From positions 62,001-126,000 of the forward strand of contig DATJAY010000004.1 of NCBI GenBank assembly GCA_035515795.1: a DNA stretch of 64,000 bases, read 5' to 3'. The DNA comes from Candidatus Acidiferrales bacterium. Its GTDB lineage: Bacteria; Bacteroidota; Ignavibacteria; Kryptoniales; JAKASW01. Below are positions 25,805 through 36,001 of this stretch, in pieces. The position numbers and the translations under genes were made by a program. Position 1 is the first letter of the stretch. Every line of letters starts with the position of its first letter. The notes under the pieces are model-generated. The model was not told where the DNA came from. It did not search any database and was given only the letters and a program-made list of their open reading frames with translations.

Positions 25805-28438
25805 ATGAGAGAGAAGGTCGTTTCCGCAATAGAAAGACTGAGTGCGAGAAGGGATGAATCCAAAGCCCTTCACGTTGCCCACGGTGACAGCACCGCAGTT
25901 TCCCTGCTTCTTACGGGCGCCGTGGATGAGGCTATTGCGAGCGCGGTAGAAGCAACCGGTAGCGGGGAAAAAATTGCTGCGGTTGCGGTCGGTGGATACG
26001 GCAGGGCAGAGTTGTGCCCTCATTCGGACATTGATATTACTTTCATCATTACAGGCGGCATTGATGCCAGCTTCCTTGCTCAAAGGGTGATGCACTTCTT
26101 GTGGGACATGGGACTCAATATCGGCCATTCTGTCAGGAACGTCGGGCAGGTTCTGGATACTTATAAGGACGACCATGATAGTTGGGCTGCAACGCTCGAG
26201 TATCGGTACGTTGCGGGAAATAAGACGATTTTTCGGAGCTTAGACTCTGCAGTCCGTGATTTCATAACGAACAACAACGATCGCAGCTTTGTAAATTCTA
26301 CTCTCGATGGCATAGTGGTACGGCACAATAAATACGGCAAGTCAACTTCGCTTCTCGAGCCGAACGTAAAGAAAAGCGCCGGAGGCTTGCGAGATCTTCA
26401 AGTTCTTCTGTGGTTGTTCCGGTCGATATACCCCGATTTTCTTCCTGTTGCGGATTTTTCCGCACCGAAGCTGGCTCTGTTGGATTTGCTTGACAAACTT
26501 CTGGAAAAAGGATTTATTAACCATCTCCAATATACTCATACTCGTGATGCGTTCGAGTTTGTTCTCAGGACGAGACAGAGCCTGCATTACCAATCGTCCA
26601 GCTTGAATGATCTCCTTGACTTTGAAATACAGAAGAAGGTTGCTGTCGACATGGGCTATGCAAGCGATGACCACACAAGAGCTGTTGAGAATTTCATGCG
26701 TGATTATTTCCGTCATGCCCGCAAGATATACAGGCTCAACCAGGTCCTATCCGATAAAATAAGGGCCATGCTGAATCCGCAGCGCTCTGAGGCGAAGACT
26801 GTAAGTCTTGATCACGATTATTCACTCACCGGTGACAAAATTTCTTTTTGCAGAGGCGTCCACAAAGACGCTATTTGCCTGTTTAAGGCATTTCAGCATA
26901 AGGCGGCCACAGGCTTTCACTTCGATGAAAATGTCCACGAAACCTTGGCACAGGAGCTTGACGTTTTTAGCGATCCGGGTTTTAGAACGTCAAAAGAAGC
27001 AGCCTCCATCTTCGGGTCCATCTTGATGTCGAACGGGAATGTCGCCTTCACCTTGAAATCCATGAACGAGCTGGGTGTGCTTGGGCGCTACATTCCCGAG
27101 TTCGGAAGGCTTATCGGTTTTTTCCAACACAACGTTTACCATTATTACACTGCCGATGAACATACTCTAACGGCCATCGAGAATCTTGAAAGCATCGGCG
27201 AGCGCGATCCGATTCTGGGTGAACTTCTTAGAAGCGTGTCGAGACGCGACGCGCTGTATCTCGGTGTGATATTTCATGATATTGCGAAACCGATTTCGAT
27301 CGGAAGGCATGAAATTGTGGGGGTGGAGGTTACAGAGAAGGCGCTTTCACGCATAGGATTCAACGACATAATTGACGATGTCTCTTTCCTTGTTCTGAAT
27401 CATCTGAAAATGGAACAGGTCGCGTTCAGAAGAAACATCGGCGATCCGGAAACCGTTTATGCGTTCACAAGAATTTTCTCGAGCGATGAACAATTGAAGA
27501 TGCTTTACCTCCTTACCTATGCGGACTTGAGTGCGGTCAATCCGGGAGTCTGGACAAAGTGGAAGGCACAATTGCTACACGAGCTTTATAAGAAGTCACT
27601 CCGCATAATTGACGAATCGCTGGACGCGGAAGGAATCGTTTCGCTGCAGGAAGAGCAGCGTGGACTGCGTGAGCAGGCTATTATTGATAAAATGCCTTCA
27701 GGGAAATATGACGCAGTAAGGAAACATTTTGATTCAATAAAAAATGATCTGTATGCCATTGTGTTTGAAGACAAGGAGATCGTCGATCACATCGAGGCGA
27801 TAGAGTCGACTCTCGATAATGCAAATATCAGTTTCAGTCAAAACGAGGATTACACTGATGTCACCATCATTGCTCGCGATGCTCCTTTCCTGCTTTCGCG
27901 GTTCTGTGCATCCCTCAGTGCAAATGACGCAAACATAGTTGACGCAAATATTTTTACCAGGGATGACGGAGTCATCATAGACCGCTTCAAAGTCTTCGAC
28001 AACATTACAAGAAAAAATCTAGCCGATTCGCAGATGAAAAAAATAGAATCGGACTTGCGGGCGATTCTTGCCGGACAATCCGATCCTGAACGCCTCTTCG
28101 AGAGGCATCGGATGAGATGGCAAAGGCGATTGAAGAATGAAATAAATCCAAATATCAAGGTTGCCGTGCAAAGTTCGGAGACCAACGATTTTACACTCAT
28201 AGAAGTTTTCGCGCCGGACTCTCTTGGTTTTTTGTATAAGGTCACATCCGCGATCTCCTCCGCCGGCCTGAGCATCCATTTTGCGAAGATAGCTACGAGG
28301 GTTGACGGTATAGTAGATACGTTCTATGTTCTGCGTAACGACGGAACAAAACCTTTACAGGTCGAGCTTGATTCTCTCAGGGGAAGCATTTTACGAATCA
28401 TAAATGAGTCGATACAATCCGAGTTGATCTTTAAGTGA
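25805..28438 (+). CDS. glnD: Bifunctional [protein-PII] uridylyltransferase GlnD
   Basis: An 877-residue nitrogen-status sensor that uridylylates PII proteins when glutamine is low and removes UMP when it is high. The nucleotidyltransferase domain has AVGGYGRAELCPHSDIDI (residues 60-77). The GlnD-specific linker KKSAGGLRDLQVLLWL is near residue 190, and the HD hydrolase domain has GVIFHDIAKP with a following His (near 487-500). Two ACT domains end the protein (about residues 690-760 and 795-870). Length matches the family. The stop overlaps the murI start (GTGA). No PII gene or glnA is in the window. Confidence 0.95.
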   Translation: MREKVVSAIERLSARRDESKALHVAHGDSTAVSLLLTGAVDEAIASAVEATGSGEKIAAVAVGGYGRAELCPHSDIDITFIITGGIDASFLAQRVMHFLWDMGLNIGHSVRNVGQVLDTYKDDHDSWAATLEYRYVAGNKTIFRSLDSAVRDFITNNNDRSFVNSTLDGIVVRHNKYGKSTSLLEPNVKKSAGGLRDLQVLLWLFRSIYPDFLPVADFSAPKLALLDLLDKLLEKGFINHLQYTHTRDAFEFVLRTRQSLHYQSSSLNDLLDFEIQKKVAVDMGYASDDHTRAVENFMRDYFRHARKIYRLNQVLSDKIRAMLNPQRSEAKTVSLDHDYSLTGDKISFCRGVHKDAICLFKAFQHKAATGFHFDENVHETLAQELDVFSDPGFRTSKEAASIFGSILMSNGNVAFTLKSMNELGVLGRYIPEFGRLIGFFQHNVYHYYTADEHTLTAIENLESIGERDPILGELLRSVSRRDALYLGVIFHDIAKPISIGRHEIVGVEVTEKALSRIGFNDIIDDVSFLVLNHLKMEQVAFRRNIGDPETVYAFTRIFSSDEQLKMLYLLTYADLSAVNPGVWTKWKAQLLHELYKKSLRIIDESLDAEGIVSLQEEQRGLREQAIIDKMPSGKYDAVRKHFDSIKNDLYAIVFEDKEIVDHIEAIESTLDNANISFSQNEDYTDVTIIARDAPFLLSRFCASLSANDANIVDANIFTRDDGVIIDRFKVFDNITRKNLADSQMKKIESDLRAILAGQSDPERLFERHRMRWQRRLKNEINPNIKVAVQSSETNDFTLIEVFAPDSLGFLYKVTSAISSAGLSIHFAKIATRVDGIVDTFYVLRNDGTKPLQVELDSLRGSILRIINESIQSELIFK

Positions 28439-29283
28439 ATCCTCCCGAAGATCAAATTTTGCAGCCGGACTCACCAATAGGCGTTTTTGATTCCGGGATC
28501 GGCGGACTTACCGTAGTGCGCCAGTTGATCAATCTGTTGCCGCAGGAGAATATAATTTATTTTGGCGACACGGCGCGGGTTCCGTACGGGAATAAATCAC
28601 AGGATGTAGTCAGGGAGTATGCAGTTCAGGACACGAGATTTTTGCTTTCTAAAAAAGTCAAGATTATTGTCGTTGCGTGCAACACTGCATCAGCCGTCGC
28701 CATGGATGTTGTCAGCGCTCGCTCTACTGTCCCTGCTATTGGAGTCATTGAGCCTACGGCGCGAAAGGCCGTTAAGCTTTCCGGTACACGCGGGGTCGGA
28801 GTAATCGGAACTTTATCGACAATAAATTCCTGTGCCTACTCGACCGCGTTAATGAGTCTTGGAAAAAATATCAGTGTCATGGCTCAGGCATGTCCTCTCT
28901 TTGTTCCGCTGGCGGAAGAGGGACTATTTGATCATCCTGCAACGAACATTATCGCGAGTGATTATCTCTCTCAATTCGTGGGAAAAATTGATGTCATGAT
29001 TCTTGGCTGCACGCATTATCCTTTGCTTCGCGATGCGATTGCTCGCGTATTGGGAAGCGAAGTCAAACTGGTTGACGCCGGAGAGGCAACCGCAAAAGCG
29101 GTCAAGGAGCTTCTTTCCTTGACGAAAATGTTGAACCAGCAGAAATCAAAACCTCGTTACGAGTTCTATGTGAGCGACTTCCCCCAGAAGTTTAACGAGA
29201 TCGCCGAAAGATTTCTAGGAAGAAAACTTGAGTTTGCCAGGAAAGTACAGGTTTATTCCGACGGTATAATAGCTCCGCAATAA
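28435..29283 (+). CDS. murI: Glutamate racemase MurI
   Basis: A 282-residue racemase that supplies D-glutamate for peptidoglycan. It has GVFDSGIGGLTVVRQL near residue 16 with the catalytic-site Asp-Ser, IYFGDTARVPYGNKS near 41, and the two catalytic cysteines Cys82 (VVACNTASAVA) and Cys192 (LGCTHYPLL). Translation starts at GTG (28435), overlapping the glnD stop by four bases, so expression is coupled to glnD. Confidence 0.96.
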   Translation: MNPPEDQILQPDSPIGVFDSGIGGLTVVRQLINLLPQENIIYFGDTARVPYGNKSQDVVREYAVQDTRFLLSKKVKIIVVACNTASAVAMDVVSARSTVPAIGVIEPTARKAVKLSGTRGVGVIGTLSTINSCAYSTALMSLGKNISVMAQACPLFVPLAEEGLFDHPATNIIASDYLSQFVGKIDVMILGCTHYPLLRDAIARVLGSEVKLVDAGEATAKAVKELLSLTKMLNQQKSKPRYEFYVSDFPQKFNEIAERFLGRKLEFARKVQVYSDGIIAPQ

Positions 29284-29331
29284 AGTCAAAGAATTAAAAA
29301 AGGAATATACGATTTTGGCACGAGACAGCTT

Positions 29332-30798
29332 GTGGTCTATGGGTCGTTAAGAAAATTCGCCTTTGTTCTGATGGCCCTTTCTGCAGTAGGGTTTGCATCA
29401 TACTGGGTTGGCCTCCATGGTGCCTACTACGCAGATGACTTCAAGCTTGTCTTCCCGAACCCATCGAGCAAGATATTCTATTTCTTTTCGCATCCCAATC
29501 CGAATTCTTCATTTTATCGGCCTCTAGAATGGATGGTCGTATCTATAGTCCAGTGGCTTGCGGGTATGAATACGTTCCCGATTCATTTGATTATCCTCAT
29601 ATGCCATATCGCCCTCTCTTACCTCGTGTTTATAGCTGCATTTAGACTGACGGAGTCTCAGCCAGTTGCGTGGCTTTCTTCGGGGTACATGCTGCTGTCT
29701 CAGGCAAACGCCATGGCGGTTTTGGGAAATGACATGCTATCACAGGTTTGCGGCACTCTTTTCGGATTTATTTCTATCTGGTACTTTTACAGAGTTTGCA
29801 TATTCATCGATGAGCCACATAGACAGGGTCGACTTTATTTATTTAGTCTGTTCTGCTTTACAATTTCATTATGGTTCAAAGAAACAAGTGTGGGTTTTGC
29901 CCTTGCGTTAACTCTCATGCCTTTCATGGCGAACGCGAAGAGGTGGAGTCGGAATTTTCTGCGGTCTGTATATCACCTATCACCGTTCTACATAGTTACG
30001 GCGGCGTATGTAATGGTTCATTTTTCCGTAGTAACGCGTCAGGCTGCGGATAGATATGAGTTTCACTTTGGATTAAATGTCTTGAAAAATTTATGTTTGT
30101 CCATCTTGTCAGCGTTTCTTCCAACCTCATCGGTTGCGACTTTCGTCGCTTACTCACAGCATCATTTCTTTTCCTTGTCTTTAATCGTGATTGCCGCATT
30201 GGTTGTTTTCTCGTTGTTTCTTGTTGGACTCATCAGAGCCGGACTAACGACGCCAGTGAAAATCCTAATTGCCGTTTCGTTGGCAAGCCTTTTTCCGATG
30301 CTTCTCTTCAAGCACATGGGGGAATTATATGTGTACAATTCCATGCCGGCACTCGCCATTCTGTTTGGGCTTGGCATTGAGAATTTCTATCAGCGCTATT
30401 TGAAAAGGCGTTCTGCAAAGATCGGAGGAGCGCTGTTAGTTGGACTGCTGTTCTTGAGCCATGGAGATGCCGACTTTGAAAAGGGCAGGATGGGCGTGAT
30501 CGATGGGCAAAGGGCGGCTGAACTCATCAATGAAATACAGCCTTTCATCGATAAAGTGTCCTATGATGGTACACTGGTCCTGCTTAATCCGACTGCTCAT
30601 GGTCCTCGGTATTCAATTTTCTTGATGGATGGATTTAACGTCTTGATTTATGGGACCAATATTCTCAATCAGGTTTCAAATAGATATGACATGCATGTCT
30701 GGATTATGGATGAAGGAAGCCGTGAGAGTCAGTCCCTTCCCTCTGATGCGCTTGTTCTAACCCTTACGAAGAATCATGTGCAAATGTTAAATCGTTGA
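29332..30798 (+). CDS. Polytopic membrane protein, GT-C glycosyltransferase-like
   Basis: A 488-residue protein with roughly ten to eleven transmembrane helices. The first extracytoplasmic loop carries YYADDFKLVFPNP, an acidic pair in the position of the catalytic Asp of GT-C transferases (PMT/ArnT type), followed by FYRPLEWMVV, a motif common in such uncharacterised proteins. The C-terminal ~95 residues form a small soluble domain. It would transfer a sugar from a polyprenyl-phosphate donor on the periplasmic side; that function is inferred. The start is uncertain: GTG 29332 is used, with an ATG at 29371 as alternative. No partner genes adjoin it. Confidence 0.65.
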   Translation: MVYGSLRKFAFVLMALSAVGFASYWVGLHGAYYADDFKLVFPNPSSKIFYFFSHPNPNSSFYRPLEWMVVSIVQWLAGMNTFPIHLIILICHIALSYLVFIAAFRLTESQPVAWLSSGYMLLSQANAMAVLGNDMLSQVCGTLFGFISIWYFYRVCIFIDEPHRQGRLYLFSLFCFTISLWFKETSVGFALALTLMPFMANAKRWSRNFLRSVYHLSPFYIVTAAYVMVHFSVVTRQAADRYEFHFGLNVLKNLCLSILSAFLPTSSVATFVAYSQHHFFSLSLIVIAALVVFSLFLVGLIRAGLTTPVKILIAVSLASLFPMLLFKHMGELYVYNSMPALAILFGLGIENFYQRYLKRRSAKIGGALLVGLLFLSHGDADFEKGRMGVIDGQRAAELINEIQPFIDKVSYDGTLVLLNPTAHGPRYSIFLMDGFNVLIYGTNILNQVSNRYDMHVWIMDEGSRESQSLPSDALVLTLTKNHVQMLNR

Positions 30799-30834
30799 AA
30801 ACGTAACCCCAAGAAAGCTCTCTATCTTGCTTCG

Positions 30835-31308
30835 TCACAAAATCAGTTCCATAAATATCGCACCGGGAATCGGATTTTCACGATAAGGACTGATCTCCAC
30901 AAAACCCAGCAAACGGTAGAGTGAAATAGCTTCTTTCATCTCCGGAACTGTGTCAAGCCGCATTCTTGAGTAACCGATGTCTCGTGCTGCTTTGACAACT
31001 TCAATGGTCATTTTCTTTCCGATCCCCTTTCCCCTGAAGTCGGGACGAAGATAAAGCCTTTTCATCTCGCAGACGGAATCGTCGATCTTTCGCAGCGCAA
31101 CGCAGCCGGCCAGCTTATTTTCTAAGAAGGCCAAGAACAAGCGTCCGGATGGCGGGGCATATTCGCCCGGCAGTCCCCTCAATTCTTTGTCGAATCCCTG
31201 GAAGCATAAGCTGAAGTTCAGCGATTTTGCGTATTCTGCAAAAAGTTGTTTAGCGTCCTCGACAAATTGCTTCTCTTCAGGCAGAACCATCTCGAACCTT
31301 AAATTCAT
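30835..31308 (-). CDS. GNAT-family N-acetyltransferase
   Basis: A 157-residue acetyltransferase. The acetyl-CoA loop is RPDFRGKGIGKKMTIEVVKAARDIGY, preceded by LAGCVALRKIDDSVCEMKRLYL, and it ends LYRLLGFVEISPYRENPIPGAIFMEL, all standard for the small GNAT clade acting on amino acids or small amines. ATG 31308 is chosen because GGGGAG lies seven bases upstream; a longer frame starts at 31332. Substrate unknown. The helicase gene lies upstream on the same strand, 50 bases away. Confidence 0.88.
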   Translation of the reverse strand: MNLRFEMVLPEEKQFVEDAKQLFAEYAKSLNFSLCFQGFDKELRGLPGEYAPPSGRLFLAFLENKLAGCVALRKIDDSVCEMKRLYLRPDFRGKGIGKKMTIEVVKAARDIGYSRMRLDTVPEMKEAISLYRLLGFVEISPYRENPIPGAIFMELIL

Positions 31309-31357
31309 ATCCGATCTTCTCCCCTGTCCCATTAGAAAAAGGCAAGGATGAGGTCGA

Positions 31358-33619
31358 TCATTTCACAATCCGCAAGTTTGCGTACCGCACCATCAGTTGC
31401 TTTTTCTGGTTTGCGCTGAAGAGGACCACGACCCGTTCGTTATCTCCCTTTCCGTGCACCTCGATCACCTTACCCTGTCCGAAAAATTGATGTTGAACTA
31501 TCGAACCTACTCTTATCGGCGGAAACTCCGGCTCTTTCTTCGTTTCTTCTTGCTGGATTGAACTCTCACCTGCATCCTGCACGACGTGATCCAGCGTCGG
31601 AAAAATAGGGCTGTCCGATTGTATCCCTTGGGGAAACGAAATTGTAGTTTCCCAAAGATACCGCTGGGCGGAAGGTCTGCCGCTATGCTCTTGATCTAAT
31701 AATTCCGATTCAATCTCCGATAAGAAGCGGGAAGGTGATTGAAAGGAGATTTTACCGAAACGATAACGCTGCCTTGCGTGCGATAAGTAGACTTTTCTCT
31801 TTGCCCTTGTTATTGCAACATAGAACAAGCGCCTTTCCTCTTCAAGCTCGTCCTGATCTTTCGACGAAAGGGGGAATAGTCCTTCCTCAAGACCGCTAAC
31901 GAACACCACGGGGAACTCCAATCCCTTTGCGGCATGAACCGTCATCAGCGTAACAGAATTCCGCTTTGTATCCCACCGATCAACATCGGCTACCAGCGAC
32001 ACCTCTGCAAGGAAATCCTGTAGTGTCCCTTCGGGGTTCTCGCCGTGGAATTCCTCAATCCCCGCAAGAAATTCCTGTATATTCTCGAGGCGATTTTGAG
32101 CTTCGGGTGTGCTTTCATCTTTCAACGTTCTGATAATCCGCGTCTCATCGGTCAGCGAACGAGTCAGTTCGCTGATCGATAGTTCGTCTCTGAGCTTTGA
32201 GTATTTTTCGATCAGTTTGCCGAACTGCTTGAGTTGGTTTTTCTGACGCGGCTGGATCTCGACAATCTCGTCAATTCTGATCAGAGTTTCCGTGAGAGTG
32301 ATCTTGTTCAGCTGCGAGAAACTACGGAGGTAATCGATGGTGACATCACCGATGCCGCGCGCGGGGAAGTTCACCACTCGAAGGAACGACTCATCGTCTG
32401 AAGGATTGACGATCAGCTTCAGGTATGCAAGAATGTCCTTGATCTCTTTCCTTCTGTAAAACGCCACGCCCCCGACTATCGTATAAGGGATTCCTCCTCT
32501 GTTGAAAGCCTCCTCCATGGCACGCGATTGATAGTTTGTCCGAAAAAGGACGACAAAGTCCTTCAATTGAAGTTTATCTTTTATGCTCTCGTCTCTGATC
32601 TTTTGTACGATTTTGTACCCTTCATCGCGGTCACTTTCGCACTCAAGAGCCGTGAGTTGTTCTCCTTCGTGATTTTCCGTCCATAGATTCTTGTCTAACT
32701 TCTTTTTGTTGTGGATAATGACCGAGTTGGCTGCTTTCAGTATTTTTCCAGTCGAACGGTAGTTTTGTTCCAGTCTGAACACTTTGCACTTCGGGTAATC
32801 GACCTGGAAATCGAGAATATTCTGCACATCTGCACCGCGCCATGAATAGATGCTTTGAGAGTCATCACCGACGACGCAAAGGTTCTTGTGCCTCTCTGCG
32901 AGAAGTTTGAGCAGGATGTATTGAGCCCTGTTTGTATCCTGGTACTCGTCGACTAAGATAAAACGGAATTTGTTCTGATATTTGTCAAGAGAGGCGTGAT
33001 CGTGATTGAATAGGAGAATCGGCTTGATCAAGAGGTCGTCGAAATCCATCGCGTTGTTTTTTTTTAACCTGTCATCATAGATGGAATAGACTTGGGAAAC
33101 AACCTGTTCCAGTCTGCTCTTGGCCAGTTGGTCGAACTGCGATGGAAGAACGAGATTATTTTTTAGTTTACTGATCTGCCATCTGATTCCCGCCGAAGGA
33201 AAAATTTCTTCGGAGTAATTGTTTTCTCGAAGAATCTGCTTGATTGCTTTCAGTGAATCTTCTTCGTCATAAATTGTGAAGTTCTGGGTATAGCCGATCT
33301 TCTCGGCTTCCATCCTGAGAATTTTCCCGAATAGGGAATGAAAGGTCCCTATCCAGTTATAATGTTTCTTGCTCTTTTCTTGATCAGCGTCAAGTAATTT
33401 CTCGATGCGTGTTTTCATCTCGTTCGCGGCTTTGTTCGTGAAGGTGAGGCAGAGAATGTTATGGAACGGGACCCCGATGGAGACGAGATAAGCTACACGA
33501 TAGGTGAGGACTTTAGTCTTGCCGCTCCCTGCGCCTGCAATTACCAGTTCAGGGCCCTCAACAGTCTTTACCGCCTCAATCTGTGCAGGATTAAGGTCTG
33601 AGAGAAAATTACCTTTCAT
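31358..33619 (-). CDS. uvrD: UvrD/PcrA-type DNA helicase
   Basis: A 753-residue superfamily 1A helicase. Walker A is AGAGSGKT (residues 28-35), motif II is LVDEYQDTNRAQY, motif III GDDSQSIYSWRGAD, motif IV QNYRS, motif V TVHAAKGLEFPVVFVSGLEEGLFP and motif VI VAITRAKRKVYLS. The C-terminal RVGSIVQHQFFGQGKVIEVHGKGDNERVVVLFS is the Tudor-like PcrA tail that contacts RNA polymerase. It works in nucleotide excision repair, mismatch repair and removal of stalled complexes. Located 22 bases downstream of argH on the same strand. Confidence 0.95.
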   Translation of the reverse strand: MKGNFLSDLNPAQIEAVKTVEGPELVIAGAGSGKTKVLTYRVAYLVSIGVPFHNILCLTFTNKAANEMKTRIEKLLDADQEKSKKHYNWIGTFHSLFGKILRMEAEKIGYTQNFTIYDEEDSLKAIKQILRENNYSEEIFPSAGIRWQISKLKNNLVLPSQFDQLAKSRLEQVVSQVYSIYDDRLKKNNAMDFDDLLIKPILLFNHDHASLDKYQNKFRFILVDEYQDTNRAQYILLKLLAERHKNLCVVGDDSQSIYSWRGADVQNILDFQVDYPKCKVFRLEQNYRSTGKILKAANSVIIHNKKKLDKNLWTENHEGEQLTALECESDRDEGYKIVQKIRDESIKDKLQLKDFVVLFRTNYQSRAMEEAFNRGGIPYTIVGGVAFYRRKEIKDILAYLKLIVNPSDDESFLRVVNFPARGIGDVTIDYLRSFSQLNKITLTETLIRIDEIVEIQPRQKNQLKQFGKLIEKYSKLRDELSISELTRSLTDETRIIRTLKDESTPEAQNRLENIQEFLAGIEEFHGENPEGTLQDFLAEVSLVADVDRWDTKRNSVTLMTVHAAKGLEFPVVFVSGLEEGLFPLSSKDQDELEEERRLFYVAITRAKRKVYLSHARQRYRFGKISFQSPSRFLSEIESELLDQEHSGRPSAQRYLWETTISFPQGIQSDSPIFPTLDHVVQDAGESSIQQEETKKEPEFPPIRVGSIVQHQFFGQGKVIEVHGKGDNERVVVLFSANQKKQLMVRYANLRIVK

Positions 33620-33641
33620 CTGTATTCGCTGGGTTCGTGCC

Positions 33642-35027
33642 TTAGGAGGATTTCTCCGCTGCGAGAATTTTCTCAGCCAGCTCTATCTGTTCTTTTACTC
33701 GTTTTAAATTTGTGCCGCCGTAAACATCGCGCCGGTTCACGGAACGGACCGGGTCAAATACTTCGAAATATTTTTTGTCGAACAACGGTGAGATCTCTTT
33801 TAATTCCTTCAGCGAAAAATCGCGCAGAGATTTGTTTTTATCAATGCCGGATAGAACGAGCCTGCCGACAACTCTGTGGGCATCTCGAAACGGTACGCCG
33901 CGTTCGACGAGGTAATCCGCAATATCCGTGGCATAAATTGAATCGTCGACCTTCCGCAATAAATTTTCCGCGCGCACTTTCAGAGTGGAGATGACACCGG
34001 TGAAAATCTTTAATGATGAAATGATGGTGTCGGTAGAATCGAAAAGCGGTTCTTTGTCTTCCTGCAAATCCTTAGAATAAGTCAAAGGCAGCCCCTTTTG
34101 CATCATCAATATGGAATTTAAATTTGAGATCACTCGTGATGCCTTCCCACGAATCAATTCAAGTGAGTCAGGATTTTTCTTCTGCGGCATCATGCTGCTT
34201 CCGGTTGAATAAAGGTCGTCCAACTCAATGAACCCGAATTCTATGGAACTCCACACGATTAAGTCTTCGGCGAATCTGCTAAGATGGACGAGCGTTTGAG
34301 AGATTCCGAACAAAAATTCAGCCATGGAATCTCTGTCGCTTACCGCGGCGATGCTGTTCGGAGAGAGATAGTCGAAGCCAAGCTCCTGTTTCAGCACTTC
34401 TCTGTCAAGCTTGACAGTTGATCCTGCCACAGCACCGGAACCCAAAGGCAGCACGCATATTCTCTTTTCAGCATCCGTGAATCTGCAGAGGTCGTTTTCT
34501 AGCATGAAAAATAATGACATGAAATAATGACCAAGGCTGATGAGCTGTGCCTGCTGCAAATGAGTATATGATGGCACAATTTCAGCAGCGTTGTTCCTTG
34601 AGAGAACCAGAAGAGAAGCCTGCAGATCCCTGATCGCCCCTTTGATTTCGCCGACAGCTTTGCGAAGGTAGAGCCGTTCGTCGGTCACCACTTGCTCGTT
34701 CCGGCTTCTCCCGGTATGAATTTTTTTCCCGATCTCACCGACTTTCTCGACGAGCCTTCTTTCGATTGCAGTATGGATATCTTCGTCTCCAGGATTGAAC
34801 TTGAATTTCTGCGAGATGAATTCCTTTTCAAGTTCCCCGAATGCTTTTCTTATTTTTGCTGATTCTGGTTTTGAGAATATTCCGGCTTTTGTAAGTGCAG
34901 TGGAGTAAGCCCGGCTCGCCTCGATTTCTTCTTTCCAGAGTCTCTTGTCAAAAGGGAGCGAATCATTGAACTCCTCCATCAATTTGGACGCGCTTTTCTT
35001 GAACCTTCCGCCCCAGAGTTTTGCCAT
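33642..35027 (-). CDS. argH: Argininosuccinate lyase ArgH
   Basis: A 461-residue fumarase-superfamily enzyme that splits argininosuccinate into arginine and fumarate. It has MAKLWGGRF at the N-terminus, HTGRSRNEQV near residue 115, YTHLQQAQLISLGH near 160 and the family signature GSSMMPQKKNPDSLELIRGKA near 280 with the catalytic Ser. Length is typical. The stop codon of the upstream class IV aminotransferase ends three bases before its ATG, giving the order argG, aminotransferase, argH in one operon. Confidence 0.96.
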   Translation of the reverse strand: MAKLWGGRFKKSASKLMEEFNDSLPFDKRLWKEEIEASRAYSTALTKAGIFSKPESAKIRKAFGELEKEFISQKFKFNPGDEDIHTAIERRLVEKVGEIGKKIHTGRSRNEQVVTDERLYLRKAVGEIKGAIRDLQASLLVLSRNNAAEIVPSYTHLQQAQLISLGHYFMSLFFMLENDLCRFTDAEKRICVLPLGSGAVAGSTVKLDREVLKQELGFDYLSPNSIAAVSDRDSMAEFLFGISQTLVHLSRFAEDLIVWSSIEFGFIELDDLYSTGSSMMPQKKNPDSLELIRGKASRVISNLNSILMMQKGLPLTYSKDLQEDKEPLFDSTDTIISSLKIFTGVISTLKVRAENLLRKVDDSIYATDIADYLVERGVPFRDAHRVVGRLVLSGIDKNKSLRDFSLKELKEISPLFDKKYFEVFDPVRSVNRRDVYGGTNLKRVKEQIELAEKILAAEKSS

Positions 35028-35029
35028 GG

Positions 35030-36001
35030 TTAGTTGTGTTTGAGAGGGGTTAAATATTTTCTGTTTGATCTGATGTCTTTCTGGAATAATTCATAAAGAC
35101 TTCTCCAAACCCTCCCGGGCTTTCCATCACCGACGGTTCTGCCGTCATATTTTATAACTGGTGCTACAAATAAGGAAGTGCTCAGGAAAAGAATCTCGCT
35201 TGCGTTGTAGGCCTCGGTCAGCGGGATGTTCTCTATGCTGACCCGGCTGATAGTTTTTTTCTTTTGAAGATCGGGCGCAAATTCCAGTGCACGTACCAAA
35301 CTTGTCCCACGCAGAATTTTTTCCTGTGGAGGAACTCTGAGAACACCGTCTTTGCCGATGACAACGACGTTCTTGTTCGAGCCCTCGGTGATGTTGCCGA
35401 AGCCGTCGACTGCAATAGCAGAGTCGGCGCCGCTGTTCCTCGCCGCGAGTTCCATCAGAGCGTTCGAAAGATAATCCACGGACTTCACCTGCGGGGAAAT
35501 CGGTGAGTGCATTCCGGTCGGACTTGTTACGGCAACCATGCCTGTTTTATAATAACGCTCCGGCGGTGCGGACCATTTGTCGAGCAGAATATACAGATTT
35601 GGTGAAATTGCTTCATGAGGATAAACGCTCATGCTCCCGTGGCCCCTTGAAAGGAAGAATCTTGCTATGAAATTCTTTTTACCGGAGAGAATCCCGAGTT
35701 CTATCGAAAGACCTTTCAACTCCTCCTGTGTAAATGGCGGCTGTATACCTATGGATTTCGCGGAGAAGAAGAATCGTTCGATGTGCTGGTTAAGCAAGTA
35801 ATAATTTCCGTCGATGCAGAGCGCGTTGTCAAACACACCGTCGCCCCGGTGAACAATGTGGTCGTCGATTGGAACCGACATTAAAAACCGGTCGCGCGTA
35901 AATCCGCCTAGAAAAGTCGAATAAAAAACATAGAAATTTTCGGAACCTGAAATTTCCCTTCGCGGATCAGAATATTTAATTTCATTCAAGGGGGACTTCA
36001 T
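35030..36001 (-). CDS. Class IV (fold type IV) PLP aminotransferase
   Basis: A 323-residue enzyme of the branched-chain / D-amino-acid aminotransferase and aminodeoxychorismate lyase group. [38 protein letters not shown] (residues ~48-85), the PLP lysine in [17 protein letters not shown], and [20 protein letters not shown] are standard. The ATG overlaps the argG stop by four bases and the gene ends three bases before argH, so it is firmly part of the arginine operon. That place is unusual: no class IV enzyme is a standard member of the arginine pathway. It might provide an amino donor or salvage activity. Confidence 0.88.
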   Translation of the reverse strand: MKSPLNEIKYSDPRREISGSENFYVFYSTFLGGFTRDRFLMSVPIDDHIVHRGDGVFDNALCIDGNYYLLNQHIERFFFSAKSIGIQPPFTQEELKGLSIELGILSGKKNFIARFFLSRGHGSMSVYPHEAISPNLYILLDKWSAPPERYYKTGMVAVTSPTGMHSPISPQVKSVDYLSNALMELAARNSGADSAIAVDGFGNITEGSNKNVVVIGKDGVLRVPPQEKILRGTSLVRALEFAPDLQKKKTISRVSIENIPLTEAYNASEILFLSTSLFVAPVIKYDGRTVGDGKPGRVWRSLYELFQKDIRSNRKYLTPLKHN

